NCBI GenBank assembly: GCA_011033025.1
Contig: WFMF01000011.1
Span: forward strand, 248,001-312,000
DNA from: Beroe forskalii
Taxonomy: Eukaryota > Ctenophora > Nuda > Beroida > Beroidae
Direction: 5' to 3'
DNA length: 64,000 bases
Shown: piece by piece, positions 54,871 through 64,000 of the stretch
How positions within the stretch are numbered: position 1 is the first letter of the stretch
Layout of the letters: every line of letters starts with the position of its first letter
Program-made: the position numbers and the translations under genes
Notes under the pieces: generated by a model
The model's input: the letters and a program-made list of their open reading frames with translations, nothing else
Told to the model about the DNA's origin: nothing
Databases searched by the model: none

Positions 54871-55620
54871 ATTATACCCCTCCCAAGCTTGTTTTAGCGA
54901 CCGTGTAAGTTTGGTTATACCCCTCCCAAGCTTGTTTTAGCGACCGTGTAAGTTTGGTTATACGGTCTCCTCTGAATTACAGTGCAAAAAAGCTGAAAAT
55001 GAAATTTGATTTTATAAAGGAGCACTCAAAAATCTACTTAAGCGTTGAATCCGGACGAGGGTAGAATCCCGAGAAGGAAGAAATACTGTTGTTTAGTCAG
55101 AGAAAAGTCAGTCCCAGCTATTTCCGGTCGGGGTATAATCCGGTTCCATGATCTCAGCTGTGACCGTATACCTTTGATAATGAACTCGGCACGCCTCGTC
55201 CATTATCCAACTTACACAGTCTCGGCTGTCGCCTCGACCATGTAAGTTGCGGTATACAGTCACCACTTCGACATGTAACCGCTTATTATACGGTCTCCAC
55301 TGAATTACAGTGCAAAAAAGCTAAAAATGAAATTTTATTTTATGAAGGAGCACTCAAAAATCTACTTAAGCGTTGAATCTGGATGAGGGTCGCCAGACCC
55401 GAGTACAAAGAAATACTGTTGTTTGGCCGTAGAATAGTCAGTTCCAGCTGCTTCCGGTCGGGGTATAATCTGGTTCCATGATCTCAGCTGTGACCGTATA
55501 CCTACGATAATGAACTCGGCACGCCTTGTCCATTGTCCAACTTACACAGTCTCGGCTGTCGCCTCGACCATGTAAGTTGCGGTATATGGTCACCACTTCG
55601 ACATGTAACCGCTTATTATA
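54871..55620. repeat. 380-bp repeat family, copies 2 and 3 in tandem
   Basis: Copy 2 (54871-55290) has an extra 46-base duplication of ATACCCCTCCCAAGCTTG... at its start. Copy 3 (55291-55620) follows head-to-tail from TACGGTCTCC. Both match 4000-4377 with few differences. Lies within the RCC1 intron. Confidence 0.85.
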
Positions 55621-55691
55621 GTCTTTGCGACAAAATGAAGAAGCTCATTTTAATAAATCTGGGAATTCTACTCCGTCATCTACCTATAAAT

Positions 55692-55853
55692 ATAAATTTA
55701 TTAAAATTCAAAATGGTAAAAAAATTAAAATTCAAGAAATGGGTTCATACTAGTCTGGACAGTTAAGGCAAAAACTGCCTTAACTGTCCAAATTAGTATG
55801 AACCCATTACTTGAATTTTAACTTTTGTACAATATTAAATTTTATTAAATTTA
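55692..55853. repeat. near-perfect palindrome, ~78-bp arms
   Basis: The inner 46 bases of each arm (to AGTTAAGGCA / TGCCTTAACT) are almost exact complements across a 5-base loop. The outer parts (TAAATTTATTAAAATT...) are AT-rich and looser. Small hairpin MITE or replication-slippage product. Confidence 0.85.
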
Positions 55854-56990
55854 TATTCCGAAAATATTCCCGATGTCAGTTTATCAAAATCATATTTATT
55901 TCTTTATTTATGATAACTAACGAATGGAGTGTTTCAAAAGTATCACAGAGGCATCAGCTCGACATGAAAGATCCATGAGTGTTAATTATTATGCACCAAA
56001 ACTTATAGAGCAAAATATAGTATAATGTGCGGTCTAATAAACCGTTGGTTAAGGTTTCCAGAAAAGCAGGAACTTGGATGCTGCCGAAAAGAAATGCAGA
56101 GCAGAAAGGTCATTCGACAAAATCAATCATCGGAGAGAAAGGTAAATCGCAACCGATCATGACTGAAACGTTATATATTACAGCAAATTACATTATTATG
56201 TCACAAGACAAACATTCGATAACAACGAGCAATCGATCTGAGGGTTGAGAACATTAGCCAGCACAAACAAATGTGTAACAGTGAAATGCAATTATGGCGT
56301 GTCTGTGCAAGTCACCGTACCAGGTGTGTGATTTCGGAGTAAGTTGAACCTTCAAAAGTTGAATATGTGCGCGGCGTAGTAGATTTGAAAATGCGCGCTG
56401 CCTGCAAGAAATCACGCAATAATTGATGGGCCGCGCCAAAAAATTAGTTCTTCGTCTCTTTTGCTATGGAGGACGCGCGAATTTTTTTCCGGGTGTATTT
56501 TCTATTGCCGCTGACTTTATATTGTAAAAAGGAGTTAAAATTTTAAAAAAGGAATAAACCCCGAAATAATGATTAAAAACTCTTTTATAAGATTTGCAGT
56601 TGTCTAAACACTCGAAATAGATAGCAAACAGTTTTCCTGAAGTTAAAAACTGTCTATACTCTATTATGTTTCATAAATGCCGATTTTCGTCACCGCTTAT
56701 AGTTATACTTTATAGGCGCCAAAAATGAATAATTTTCAATTAAATTTAATCGGCCTACGTTTTCACCGCCTATAGGCGCCGATGGTGAAGTTTTGTCTTA
56801 AATATCGGCGCCGATATTGATTTCCGGGAATCCGTGTTCTTCCTCCTTAGGATGTAGATGGATTTCACCCATCCCTTGATCCCTAGCGCGCAACACTCGG
56901 AAATTTGGAGGGTCGTGTTGCAGACTAGGAAAAAATGGCGCGTGGTGGGGAGAGTCAGACGTTGTCTGACCATTATTTCAGTAAAATAAG
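55854..56990. other. no gene; intronic
   Basis: AT-rich with GGCGCC-containing short inverted words at 56710-56810 (TATAGGCGCC, TCGGCGCCGA). No coding sequence supported; probably RCC1 intron. Confidence 0.45.
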
Positions 56991-58090
56991 GTTTGCCTTC
57001 GGCGGACGCGCCCGCCCGCCAAAGGCGAAGGGGTCAAACAACGTCTGACAATGACTATCTTCCCCTAACCAGCGCTGGCCGCGCACTCTGTGCGCCAAAC
57101 CAGAGCGCTGGTTAGGGCAAGCTAAACACATATAGTATATACCCCTGTTTGTGTTTCGCGGCGCGTACACATGACACAACTATGCGGGCTTAGGAAGGTT
57201 AGGGCAAGTGACTATCTGTCCCATTCATCGATAATCTAACCAGATTCTTACGCGCGCGCGGCCTACGGCTATTCTGAGGAGGAACGACGGCGCGCCACGC
57301 ACTTTGCCCTAACCAGCGCCCTGGTTTCGCGCACGAAGTGCGCGGCGCGGCAAGCCGCTAAACCAGGGCCCTATTTATCACTAACAGTTGGTCGTTTTGA
57401 CGTGTCGATTTGACACGTCAAAACGACCATCCAGGAAAATGGCGCCGCGCCGTACGTTCATAGTCGTTTCTCAGTTTTCATCCAAAAACTGACCAATTAT
57501 GTCAGCATTGGATAGGGGAACACGCACTCGGAATAGGGCGCTGGTTAGGGCAATATGCCCCATATAACTTTGGCTGAGTTTGTTTGTCAGACTTTGTCTG
57601 CCATGCCTTCGGCGGACGCGCGCGTTTCGCGCTTGCTTGCTAAACACGTTTACCCCTGTTATCGTCGCGCGGCGCGCTTCCTCAGAACAGTGTTCCGTAG
57701 GGAAGCGCCGCGCGCGTACACACACCTATGCGGGCTTAGGAACGCGCGCTTGCCCGCCGAAGCGGGCGAAGGCTTGCTAAACACGTATATCCCTGTCTGC
57801 GTTGCGCGGCGCGCGTACGCACACCTATGCGGGCTTAGGAAGGCGAAGGCAAAGGGGTAAAACAACGTTTGACAAGAGTTTGTCAGACGTTGTCGAAGGC
57901 AAAGGGGTCAGACAACGTGACGTCACAGATCAAAACCTCAATCTTTTTATAACATAAACCTAGCCATCATCTTGCTAAACACGTATACACCTGTTTGCGT
58001 TGCGCGTCGCGCTTCCTCAGAACACGTATACACTATACCCCTGTTTGCGTTGCCCGGCGCGTACACACACCTATGCGGGCTTAGAAAGCC
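56991..58090. repeat. cluster of GC-rich GCGCGC/AACCAG repeats
   Basis: A mosaic of at least three repeating blocks. One is CCTTCGGCGGACGCGC followed by AAGGCGAAGGGGTCARACAA (56995, 57600, 57840, 57885). Another is TAAACACGTATAYMCCTGTY, GCGTTGCGCGGCGCG and ACACACCTATGCGGGCTTAG (57122, 57640, 57775, 57970, 58020). The third is the AACCAGCGC...CTGGTTAGGG palindromes (57063-57117, 57303-57372). The GC content contrasts sharply with the host. All frames here are on repeats. Confidence 0.7.
57389..57429. repeat. perfect 18-bp-arm palindrome
   Basis: TGGTCGTTTTGACGTGTC, five bases, then its exact complement. A strong hairpin within the GC-rich cluster. Confidence 0.9.
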
Positions 58091-58159
58091 ATAGCCCTTA
58101 TCTTTATCCTTACCCTAATCCTAACAAATACTGAATGCTGACCATAATCCTGATCCCAA

Positions 58160-58345
58160 ACCTTTCAACCTTTTTCTGAAATGGCACTATTTTTTGTTGA
58201 AGATTTTTGGCACTTTTCTGAAATGGTACCATTTTGTTGCGGATTTTCGAACCTTTTCTGAAATGGTACCATTTTTGGCCCTTTTCTGAAATGGTACCAT
58301 TTTGTTGCGGATTTTCGACCCTTTTCTAGAATGGTACCATTTTTT
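58160..58345 (+). repeat. tandem array TTTTCTGAAATGGTACCATT
   Basis: Four to five units of 35-50 bases built from TTTTCTGAAATGGTACCATT plus TTGTTGCGGATTTTCGA, the length varying through loss of the second part. Confidence 0.85.
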
Positions 58346-58499
58346 AGAAATTTTTGGCTTAACTTTTCTTTCTTTCTTTGCTTCTTAGTTTAAAACCGCC
58401 TTTAAAATTGAGCAAGGATTGCAAGTATTACACATTTTTACCACAATTTTACCACATTACCACAATTGAAATTTTGATCATTTTGGAAATAGTACCTGG

Positions 58500-58605
58500 A
58501 AAATTAAACCCCCATAAACCCCCAAGAGGATATCGAAAAAGGCAAATGGGGGTTAAATTTTTGGGGCTTTATGGAGGTTTATGGGGGTTGTCCCCCCTAT
58601 CTTAT
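58500..58605. repeat. imperfect palindrome of CCCCCATAAA
   Basis: AAACCCCCATAAACCCCCAA at 58505 opposes GGAGGTTTATGGGGGTTG at 58574. Possible small hairpin element. Confidence 0.55.
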
Positions 58606-58619
58606 CTTATGGTAGTGCA

Positions 58620-58998
58620 CTCTTTGAAACTATGAAAATGTATCCAACTTATTGTGCACTCTTAGTAAAACGTGCTGCACTTGCCCAGTTGCACAACATG
58701 AATAGCCACATTATGTACTCTTATCTTGGAAAGGACTCTTCAACCCTTCAATAACCAAAACCTTAATAATAGCCTTGAAAGATTGAATAGGTCATCAATA
58801 CTAATGAGAATCAGGAGTGAAGACTTAAAGAGATAGATTCATGGCAGTCACAGCCTTGATAAACTCTTAGATTGGGGTGTTCATGTAGGCATCATGTCTG
58901 CGAAAGTGACATCTAAGCATCTAAAGTTCATTTGGAGTTTGCTCAGGGTCTTGATGATGTGTAGGAATTCTAGGAACTGTGCAGAATACTGATTACTG
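58620..58998. other. no gene seen
   Basis: No coding sequence, RNA gene or repeat supported. Confidence 0.45.
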
Positions 58999-59176
58999 TA
59001 TGACACTGATCACAACACTTGCAACTGAAAAGTGCTGAGCTCACGGATACCAATCTGCAACCTACTCACTGAATAAACTTATCCAAGTATGACACTGATC
59101 ACAACACTTGCAACTGAAAAGTGCTGAGCTCACGGATACCAATCTGCAACCTACTCACTGAATAAACTTATCCAAG
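58999..59176 (+). repeat. perfect 89-bp tandem duplication
   Basis: TATGACACTGATCACAACAC... at 58999-59087 is repeated without visible difference at 59088-59176. Recent. Confidence 0.93.
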
Positions 59177-59519
59177 CTGGTATAGATCTAGCTGCACAGT
59201 AATCATTTGTAAATTATAATGGCATGTACTTTCTGGGCTTTTCCCATTAAGTCCAGCTGAAACTCAATCAATATGAACATATTTAACTGGGATGAATCAG
59301 TAGTTTGCTGAGTGAAATAGCCTGGCAATTTGGGAGATAGCCCATACTCCCATAGCCTTTTTTGGCCCATTTTTGACTAATCTGCTAAAAAGCCTGCACT
59401 TGTTCAACAGTCTGATTGAAATCATGATGCACATGCTCATTTGTGGTTTGCGAAATCTGTGTGGCTCATGGCTGGCTTGAATGGTGAAAGTCTTGAATTG
59501 TGCAAGCATCTCAGTCACT

Positions 59520-59645
59520 GGATCACTTCTGTCTAGGGAAGTGATCAAGCATCTCAGTCACTTGATCAAGCATCTCAGTCAAGCACTTGATCAAGCATCT
59601 CAGTTAAGCATCTCAGTCACTTGATCACTTCTGTCTAGGGAAGTT
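59520..59645 (+). repeat. short tandem CATCTCAGTCACTTGATCAAG
   Basis: GCATCTCAGTCACTTGATCA and shortened forms repeat about five times, bracketed by two copies of GATCACTTCTGTCTAGGGAA (59522 and 59623). Confidence 0.85.
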
Positions 59646-59696
59646 GCCATGAAGGCCACTGGCTAAGTTGATTAATATTAAAGCAACTCTGGCATT

Positions 59697-59880
59697 TTAA
59701 ACTTACAACACAACACATATTCAATTAACTAACTGAGAATGTTGTGTTACACTATGTGGAGATCCTGAAGAAGAAATATTTAATTTCGAAACTGGCAGTC
59801 AATTAGTGGTATACATAGTGTGTGGGTTTGATAATTTTTTTGAGATTTGTGTTTCACTGCATCAATGATCAATCACTTAA
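59697..59880 (+). mobile_element. 184-bp hammerhead retroposon, copy 2
   Basis: Flanked by perfect 12-bp direct repeats AACTCTGGCATT (59685-59696 and 59881-59892). Aligns end to end with copy 1 (47520-47702), including the shared ...GTGGGTTTGAT and GTGTTTCACTG...GATCAATCACTT 3' part. Divergence between copies is considerable, so they are separate, older insertions. Confidence 0.85.
59749..59821 (+). ncRNA. hammerhead-like ribozyme, copy 2
   Basis: Same fold as copy 1 with paired changes: outer stem I ACACTATG (59749) with CATAGTGT (59814); core CUGAAGA at 59765-59771; stem II GAAAU/AUUUC; GAAA at 59788; two-base-pair stem III with loop UGGCA; predicted cut after GUC at 59800. The inner stem I has one C-A mismatch. 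The extra A before stem II is also present. Confidence 0.65.
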
Positions 59881-60147
59881 AACTCTGGCATTCAAATGAA
59901 ATATTAAGAGTACGAGAGCAGTGATCTTCGATGATGCTATAATCCCAGTGGAATAATATGGGGAATTTAGGAATTAAATTCCCAGTCAAGTTTCCGAATA
60001 AGAAATCGAAAAAAAGCTTAAATTCGAACAGAATAAGCTTTTCTGGACACATTCTGTAACTGATGAACTCAAAATCATGAAATTCATAGAGAATCAAAAT
60101 CATGAAATACCATAATCGACCTTTCCCGGTGCCTAATCCAAATCCAG

Positions 60148-60242
60148 CAGCTGCATTCCCACTGCATTTCCAAACCAGCCATCACATTCCTAAACCAGCC
60201 ACCACATTCCCAAACCAGCCACCGCATTCCTAAACCAGATGC
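60148..60242 (+). repeat. ~25-bp tandem ACATTCCYAAACCAGCCACC
   Basis: Four units of CATTCCCAAACCAGCCACCG with one-base variants. Confidence 0.85.
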
Positions 60243-60443
60243 GGTATTTCCTTGTGTTTGACTTTGGTCAAACTTTTTTAGTGAAAACTATCTAAATAGC
60301 CATCATAAACATGTTAAAATAATTACCATATTCAATGAAAAACATTGTTGCACATTTCTATTGTTTCACTAGCTAGCAATCGAACTTATTTTTTTAAATT
60401 TCGGTCATTTTAATGAAAACATGTCAAAACCAGCTGGTCTTTT

Positions 60444-60533
60444 ACTCTTTTTACTCTTAGTTACAGATTCCCAGCCACTTTTAAAAAAGCCTCTTTTTAC
60501 TCTTAGTTACAGATTCCCAGCCACTTTTTAAAA
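60444..60533 (+). repeat. 46-bp tandem duplication
   Basis: CTCTTTTTACTCTTAGTTAC and the following AGATTCCCAGCCACTTTT occur twice, at about 60444 and 60490. Confidence 0.85.
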
Positions 60534-60744
60534 TTATTCCACTGGGGCTATAATATATGATTTCCCAGCCCAAATGGGTCATGGATAGTGAGAAAACTTC
60601 TTGAAATATTATAGTTCTTGAAATAATGAAAACTTCTTGAAATAATAGTTTAATCACCTGTAACCATTCATGCATTCATGAGTTCATGATTGATGAATAT
60701 TGAAAATGATCCAGTTCTGTTGCATCAAATTCTATTATAACCCC

Positions 60745-60943
60745 CACCCTATCTAAACACTTTGTTTACCAATCTTCTGTTCTCTGGAATACACTTCATC
60801 AAAAGTTGCAGCTTGATTCCACTTCTAGCCTAGGTCAGGTAAAAACAAGGCTCAAAGATGCCATACTCAAAAACCAGCATAAGCATGAAGAAGTTGAATG
60901 GCTCCCCTCACATGACTTCAACTTCAAGTTAATAAAGCTTTGA
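60745..60943 (+). pseudogene. LINE reverse transcriptase C-terminal remnant
   Basis: The plus frame ending TGA at 60941 reads QSSVLWNTLHQKLQLDSTSS, then LGQVKTRLKDAILKNQHKHE and a short tail. The V-L-W-N-x-L plus K-x-x-L-K-x-x-L pattern is the C-terminus of LINE ORF2. Nothing upstream is preserved. A different subfamily from the 33-kb LINE. Confidence 0.6.
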
Positions 60944-61730
60944 AGCTCCATACTGATTAGAGTAGGTCTGCCCAAAATGTTAACATTGTAGCAGTCGCTA
61001 AATTTACAATATAACTATTATCGATTAATTTCAAGCCTAGAGGCTTTTTAACTTCTTTCCAGGTCCAGGTGGTGTTCTTGTTTGTTAATATACTGTGCTA
61101 TTTGTTCATACAATAGCACTGTATTGAAGTTGTATCCATAACTAGGTAGCTGTTGTAAAGGCCAATCATAATTTTATTGAATTTTATATTATTTTAATTT
61201 GATTTAATAAAGATAACTTATAACTAAATTTAATTAAATTTGGAACTAATGGTTTATACCCACAAGCTGCATAATAATCCCATGTAAACAAATATTCTTT
61301 AAGGTGAATCTGACAGAGCAGCCACGTATCTTCAACTCTTCATTCTTAATTTATCTGCTGGCTTCTCAAACCTCAGGCTTGCCTTAACTTTGCATATTTT
61401 GTTTTGGTTCATACAATAGCCCCAGCAAGTATGATTCCTATGCCCCGAATATGCTATTATTGGCTGCATGTGAGATTACACCATGGGGTAGTTGTTGACC
61501 ACTCAGCCTGAATTACTCGGAAATTAACATTTATTGGTCCCAAAATCTGTTCTCAGGATAACAAGGCAGCAACTAACCATGATATTCCCATCCTTGATAA
61601 TTTTATTTGCACTGGAGTGGTATTATATGATTGGGATAATGAGAGAATGAGCATCACAACTTTATAAATGCAAATATCTATTTATCTCTATCATATTTTC
61701 TACCTTTGATTTTATTTCACAATCAGTGTG
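60944..61730. other. no gene seen
   Basis: AT-rich; no exon, RNA gene or repeat supported. Confidence 0.45.
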
Positions 61731-61731
61731 T

Positions 61732-61753
61732 ACTAGATAGATAGATAGATAGT
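61732..61753 (+). repeat. (TAGA)n microsatellite
   Basis: Five copies of TAGA. Confidence 0.95.
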
Positions 61754-62014
61754 TGACGGAAGGCTTACTAAAGCTCCTGTAGTGCCCCCAACACACAGGA
61801 TTGGAGGACATATATGCCCGACCATACCCTTCCAGAAACATTGGCCGACATGGTTCCTTGGTGGTATGTGAGCAGTAATCATATTTAGTACTCCAGTGAG
61901 TATGTCTCTGCATTAACATAGCTCTAGTGCAGAGATATGATTGTAATGACTGCAGTTGGCCCTGTCTCGTGAAACCAGGTAGGATGTGGCATGCCATAAC
62001 ACACTTTTTAGAGC

Positions 62015-62340
62015 TAGTGGGGGCCAAGGCCCCCCTAGATTTTTTTTGAAAACTACGGGGGGCCAAAATTTACATAAGCAAATTTTTCGATTTTCATAGC
62101 TGTAATTTTCACTTTTTTGCATACACATTCAACTAAAATGGTATTTTATTGATTGATTTAACACTAAAAAAGATGAATTTCAAGATAATTTCTGTCTAAC
62201 TGAACTAAATTTTAACTTCCTTTTGATGTTCACATTTTTGAGAAAATCCTAGGTAGGGCCAAGGCCCCCCTAAGATTTTTCTAGAGGGGGCCTTTTGAAA
62301 ACTAGGGGGGGGGGGGGCTGGCCCCCCCTAAGGGGGGGCT
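62015..62340. repeat. pair of GGGGCCAAGGCCCCCC blocks and a poly-G run
   Basis: GGGCCAAGGCCCCCCTAGATTT at 62021 and GGGCCAAGGCCCCCCTAAGATT at 62258 are each followed by GAAAACTACGGGGGG-like sequence. A run of about twelve G at 62306-62318 is followed by CCCCCCTAAGGGGGGG. Strong G-quadruplex or hairpin potential; diverged copies of one element are likely. Confidence 0.6.
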
Positions 62341-63962
62341 GTGTAGTCCCATGTGATGTGGGGTCTCTATAACTAGACTGGATCCAGTGTTCTGGTAGTG
62401 TCACATGCTCCAACTGCTGCAACAATGCCCTCAAAAAGTTAGTGCTGCGCACAGGTTCTCCATTGGCTAGTGCCTATGCACAGCCGTACAGGGAGGCCTG
62501 CTCACTGCATGATCGATTGTACCTAGGGAGTAGTCCTGAGAGGTTTCCTGAAAGGGTTGGTCGTTGAGACTTCGGGGGAGATTCAGGTACTAAGTTGCAG
62601 ACACAGGGCCGACGATCCTGCATTTTGGCCTTTTTTTGAGTTGAGACCACCCACCTGTATTTTGGTACCTGGGTACTAAGTAGTTTTGGCATAAAAAATT
62701 AAGACACCCACCCTAAATTTAAGTTTTTGGAGCAGTTCCAGAATAGAAAATTTAATTCCAGACTCTGGTAGTACAAAGGAATCTGAAAAAGTGCTATTTG
62801 AGTATTTGATATTGAAATAGGCACAATTACAATAGTTTCAATCATCATACAACTGAACTCCTCATTTATTTTGTGCCAGGCAAAGTTGAAATTCGTGCCC
62901 ACTGCCCTGCAAAATAACCTTGTGGGAAAACATCTTCCCACAGTTATAAGCAATTTTTTATGCTCTTCGGTATTTTGGATTTATTTTGTCCAGTGAAGGC
63001 TTACTCATAACCAATTGACCCAAGCTCTCCCCTCCATTTCATTCCCTTCATTCCTTTTTTATAAAGCCCTAGCCTCTACATTTGTGTGCGTCGATTATTG
63101 TTGTTTTTTTGAGATAATCATGATGGTGGAATGTTTTTGTTGCTTCATCTGTAATCTGGTTCTAAAATGACTCTGGTAGCAGTTTTTGAGAACAAAACTG
63201 AAGTTTCATGGTTGAACCAGTCATGTGATATTTTAGCACTTCATGCTTTTCCAAGTGAAGTTGGAGGTGATTCTTTATCTTTACCTACAATCTTTCGAAA
63301 TAGAGGGTATTCCAGCTTGTTTTATAGCTCTGGCCTCTGATAACCCTAAAAGTATCCGAAAACTTTGATTGGGCCCAAGCCAAAAGCATAGAATCAAAAT
63401 TTCGGATTTTGATCGCGTGACTTAGATCACATGATCATGAAAATTTATAAAATGCGTTTTTTAATGTTTACATATATGAACTTTAGATACTGCAATCGTT
63501 TTGTCAAAATATATAAAAATTAATTTGCACCTGATAGTGATGAAGTTAAATTTTCCATTTCGGCTAAGGGGACGAGAACTAAAATGCTTAATATGGTCAC
63601 GTGACTAGCTAAGAATTGCCCTAAAATCGCCACTTTAATGATTCCACTCGAAACTTTTGGATCTTTATCAAGGTTTCATAACCAATTATCTAACACTTAG
63701 GTGTGTTGGTAAAGTACCTACGTCCTAACCCCTTACAGGATTTATGGGTGACTACACCATGTTCGAAGTTTTGTGACCATCTTTCTAGCTTGCACAGCTC
63801 ATTACACATTGAAAATGTAAGTTTCAATTCATATAAGCACTAGGTATTCTTAGAACGCACCTTAAGAGTGAGATATTACTTAAGAGTGAGATATTACAGA
63901 ATATGTTCATTGTACAAGTGATTAAAACCAAACAAAATTGCTAAATGTTTACAGAATGTTTG
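62341..63962. other. no gene seen
   Basis: No later RCC1 exon, other coding sequence or recognised repeat. A short direct repeat CTTAAGAGTGAGATATTAC occurs twice at 63861-63898. Confidence 0.45.
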
Positions 63963-64000
63963 GTGGCCAGGTAGCTCAGTCAGTCATTAATAAGCGTCGG
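63963..64000 (+). mobile_element. start of a tRNA-derived SINE (cut by window end)
   Basis: GGCCAGGTAGCTCAGTCAGT matches a tRNA 5' half with an A box (TAGCTCAGTCAGT). The rest lies beyond the window. It could also be a real tRNA gene, but the following CATTAATAAGCGTCGG is more SINE-like. Confidence 0.5.

Overview
This is eukaryotic, animal-type genomic DNA: AT-rich, intron-containing and dominated by interspersed repeats. Only three host loci are visible. They are the 5' coding exon of the Ran exchange factor RCC1 (+, 54535-54760), a single-exon UNC93-like membrane transporter (+, 50537-51901), and a minus-strand gene with large introns whose best exon (15164-15668) carries an IQ calmodulin-binding motif. 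Probable further exons of that gene lie at 14310-14152, 13654-13625 and 3686-3432. The gene types and the mix of L2/CR1-type LINEs, Helitrons, hammerhead-bearing retroposons and tRNA-derived SINEs suggest a marine invertebrate. A non-bilaterian such as a sponge is possible, but the species cannot be fixed from the window.

Layout. 1-7495: minisatellite, introns of the minus-strand gene, a poly(A)-tailed retroposon with 13-bp target duplications. 7496-13192: three elements nested like dolls, namely an outer inverted-repeat transposon (10-bp duplications), a 5-kb foldback element FB1 inside it (9-bp duplications), and a 457-bp Helitron inside that. 13.2-18.4 kb: IQ-motif gene and an amplified splice-acceptor repeat. 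18.4-22.3 kb: Helitron in a LINE tail, palindrome, tandem array. 22.3-25.6 kb: truncated foldback element FB3. 26.5-27.1 kb: a different foldback element made of CCATTGGATC words. 28.4-33.8 kb: near-complete L2/CR1-like LINE with two ORFs. 33.9-41.8 kb: Helitron, MITEs and tandem arrays. 41.8-47.1 kb: intact foldback element FB2. 47.5-50.2 kb: hammerhead retroposon, TTAA MITE, and a LINE tail split by a 1.4-kb transposon. 50.5-55 kb: UNC93-like gene and RCC1 start. 55-64 kb: RCC1 intron or flank with GC-rich palindromic repeats, a second hammerhead retroposon, LINE remnants and the start of a tRNA-derived SINE.

The strongest observations are: (i) a foldback transposon family (FB1-FB3) with long inverted arms built from about 20-bp tandem repeats, ends TAGGGTGCGCCC and perfect 9-bp target duplications, which encodes no transposase; (ii) two copies of a roughly 183-bp retroposon with perfect 12-13-bp target duplications, each holding a hammerhead-like fold whose stems are kept by compensatory changes; (iii) an A AAA AAC slippery heptamer exactly at the ORF1/ORF2 overlap of the LINE, in the frame needed for a -1 shift; (iv) Helitrons whose TC...CTAG ends and A|T insertion site are shown by an empty site in the same window; (v) a tandem array that has multiplied a 3' splice site next to the IQ exon.
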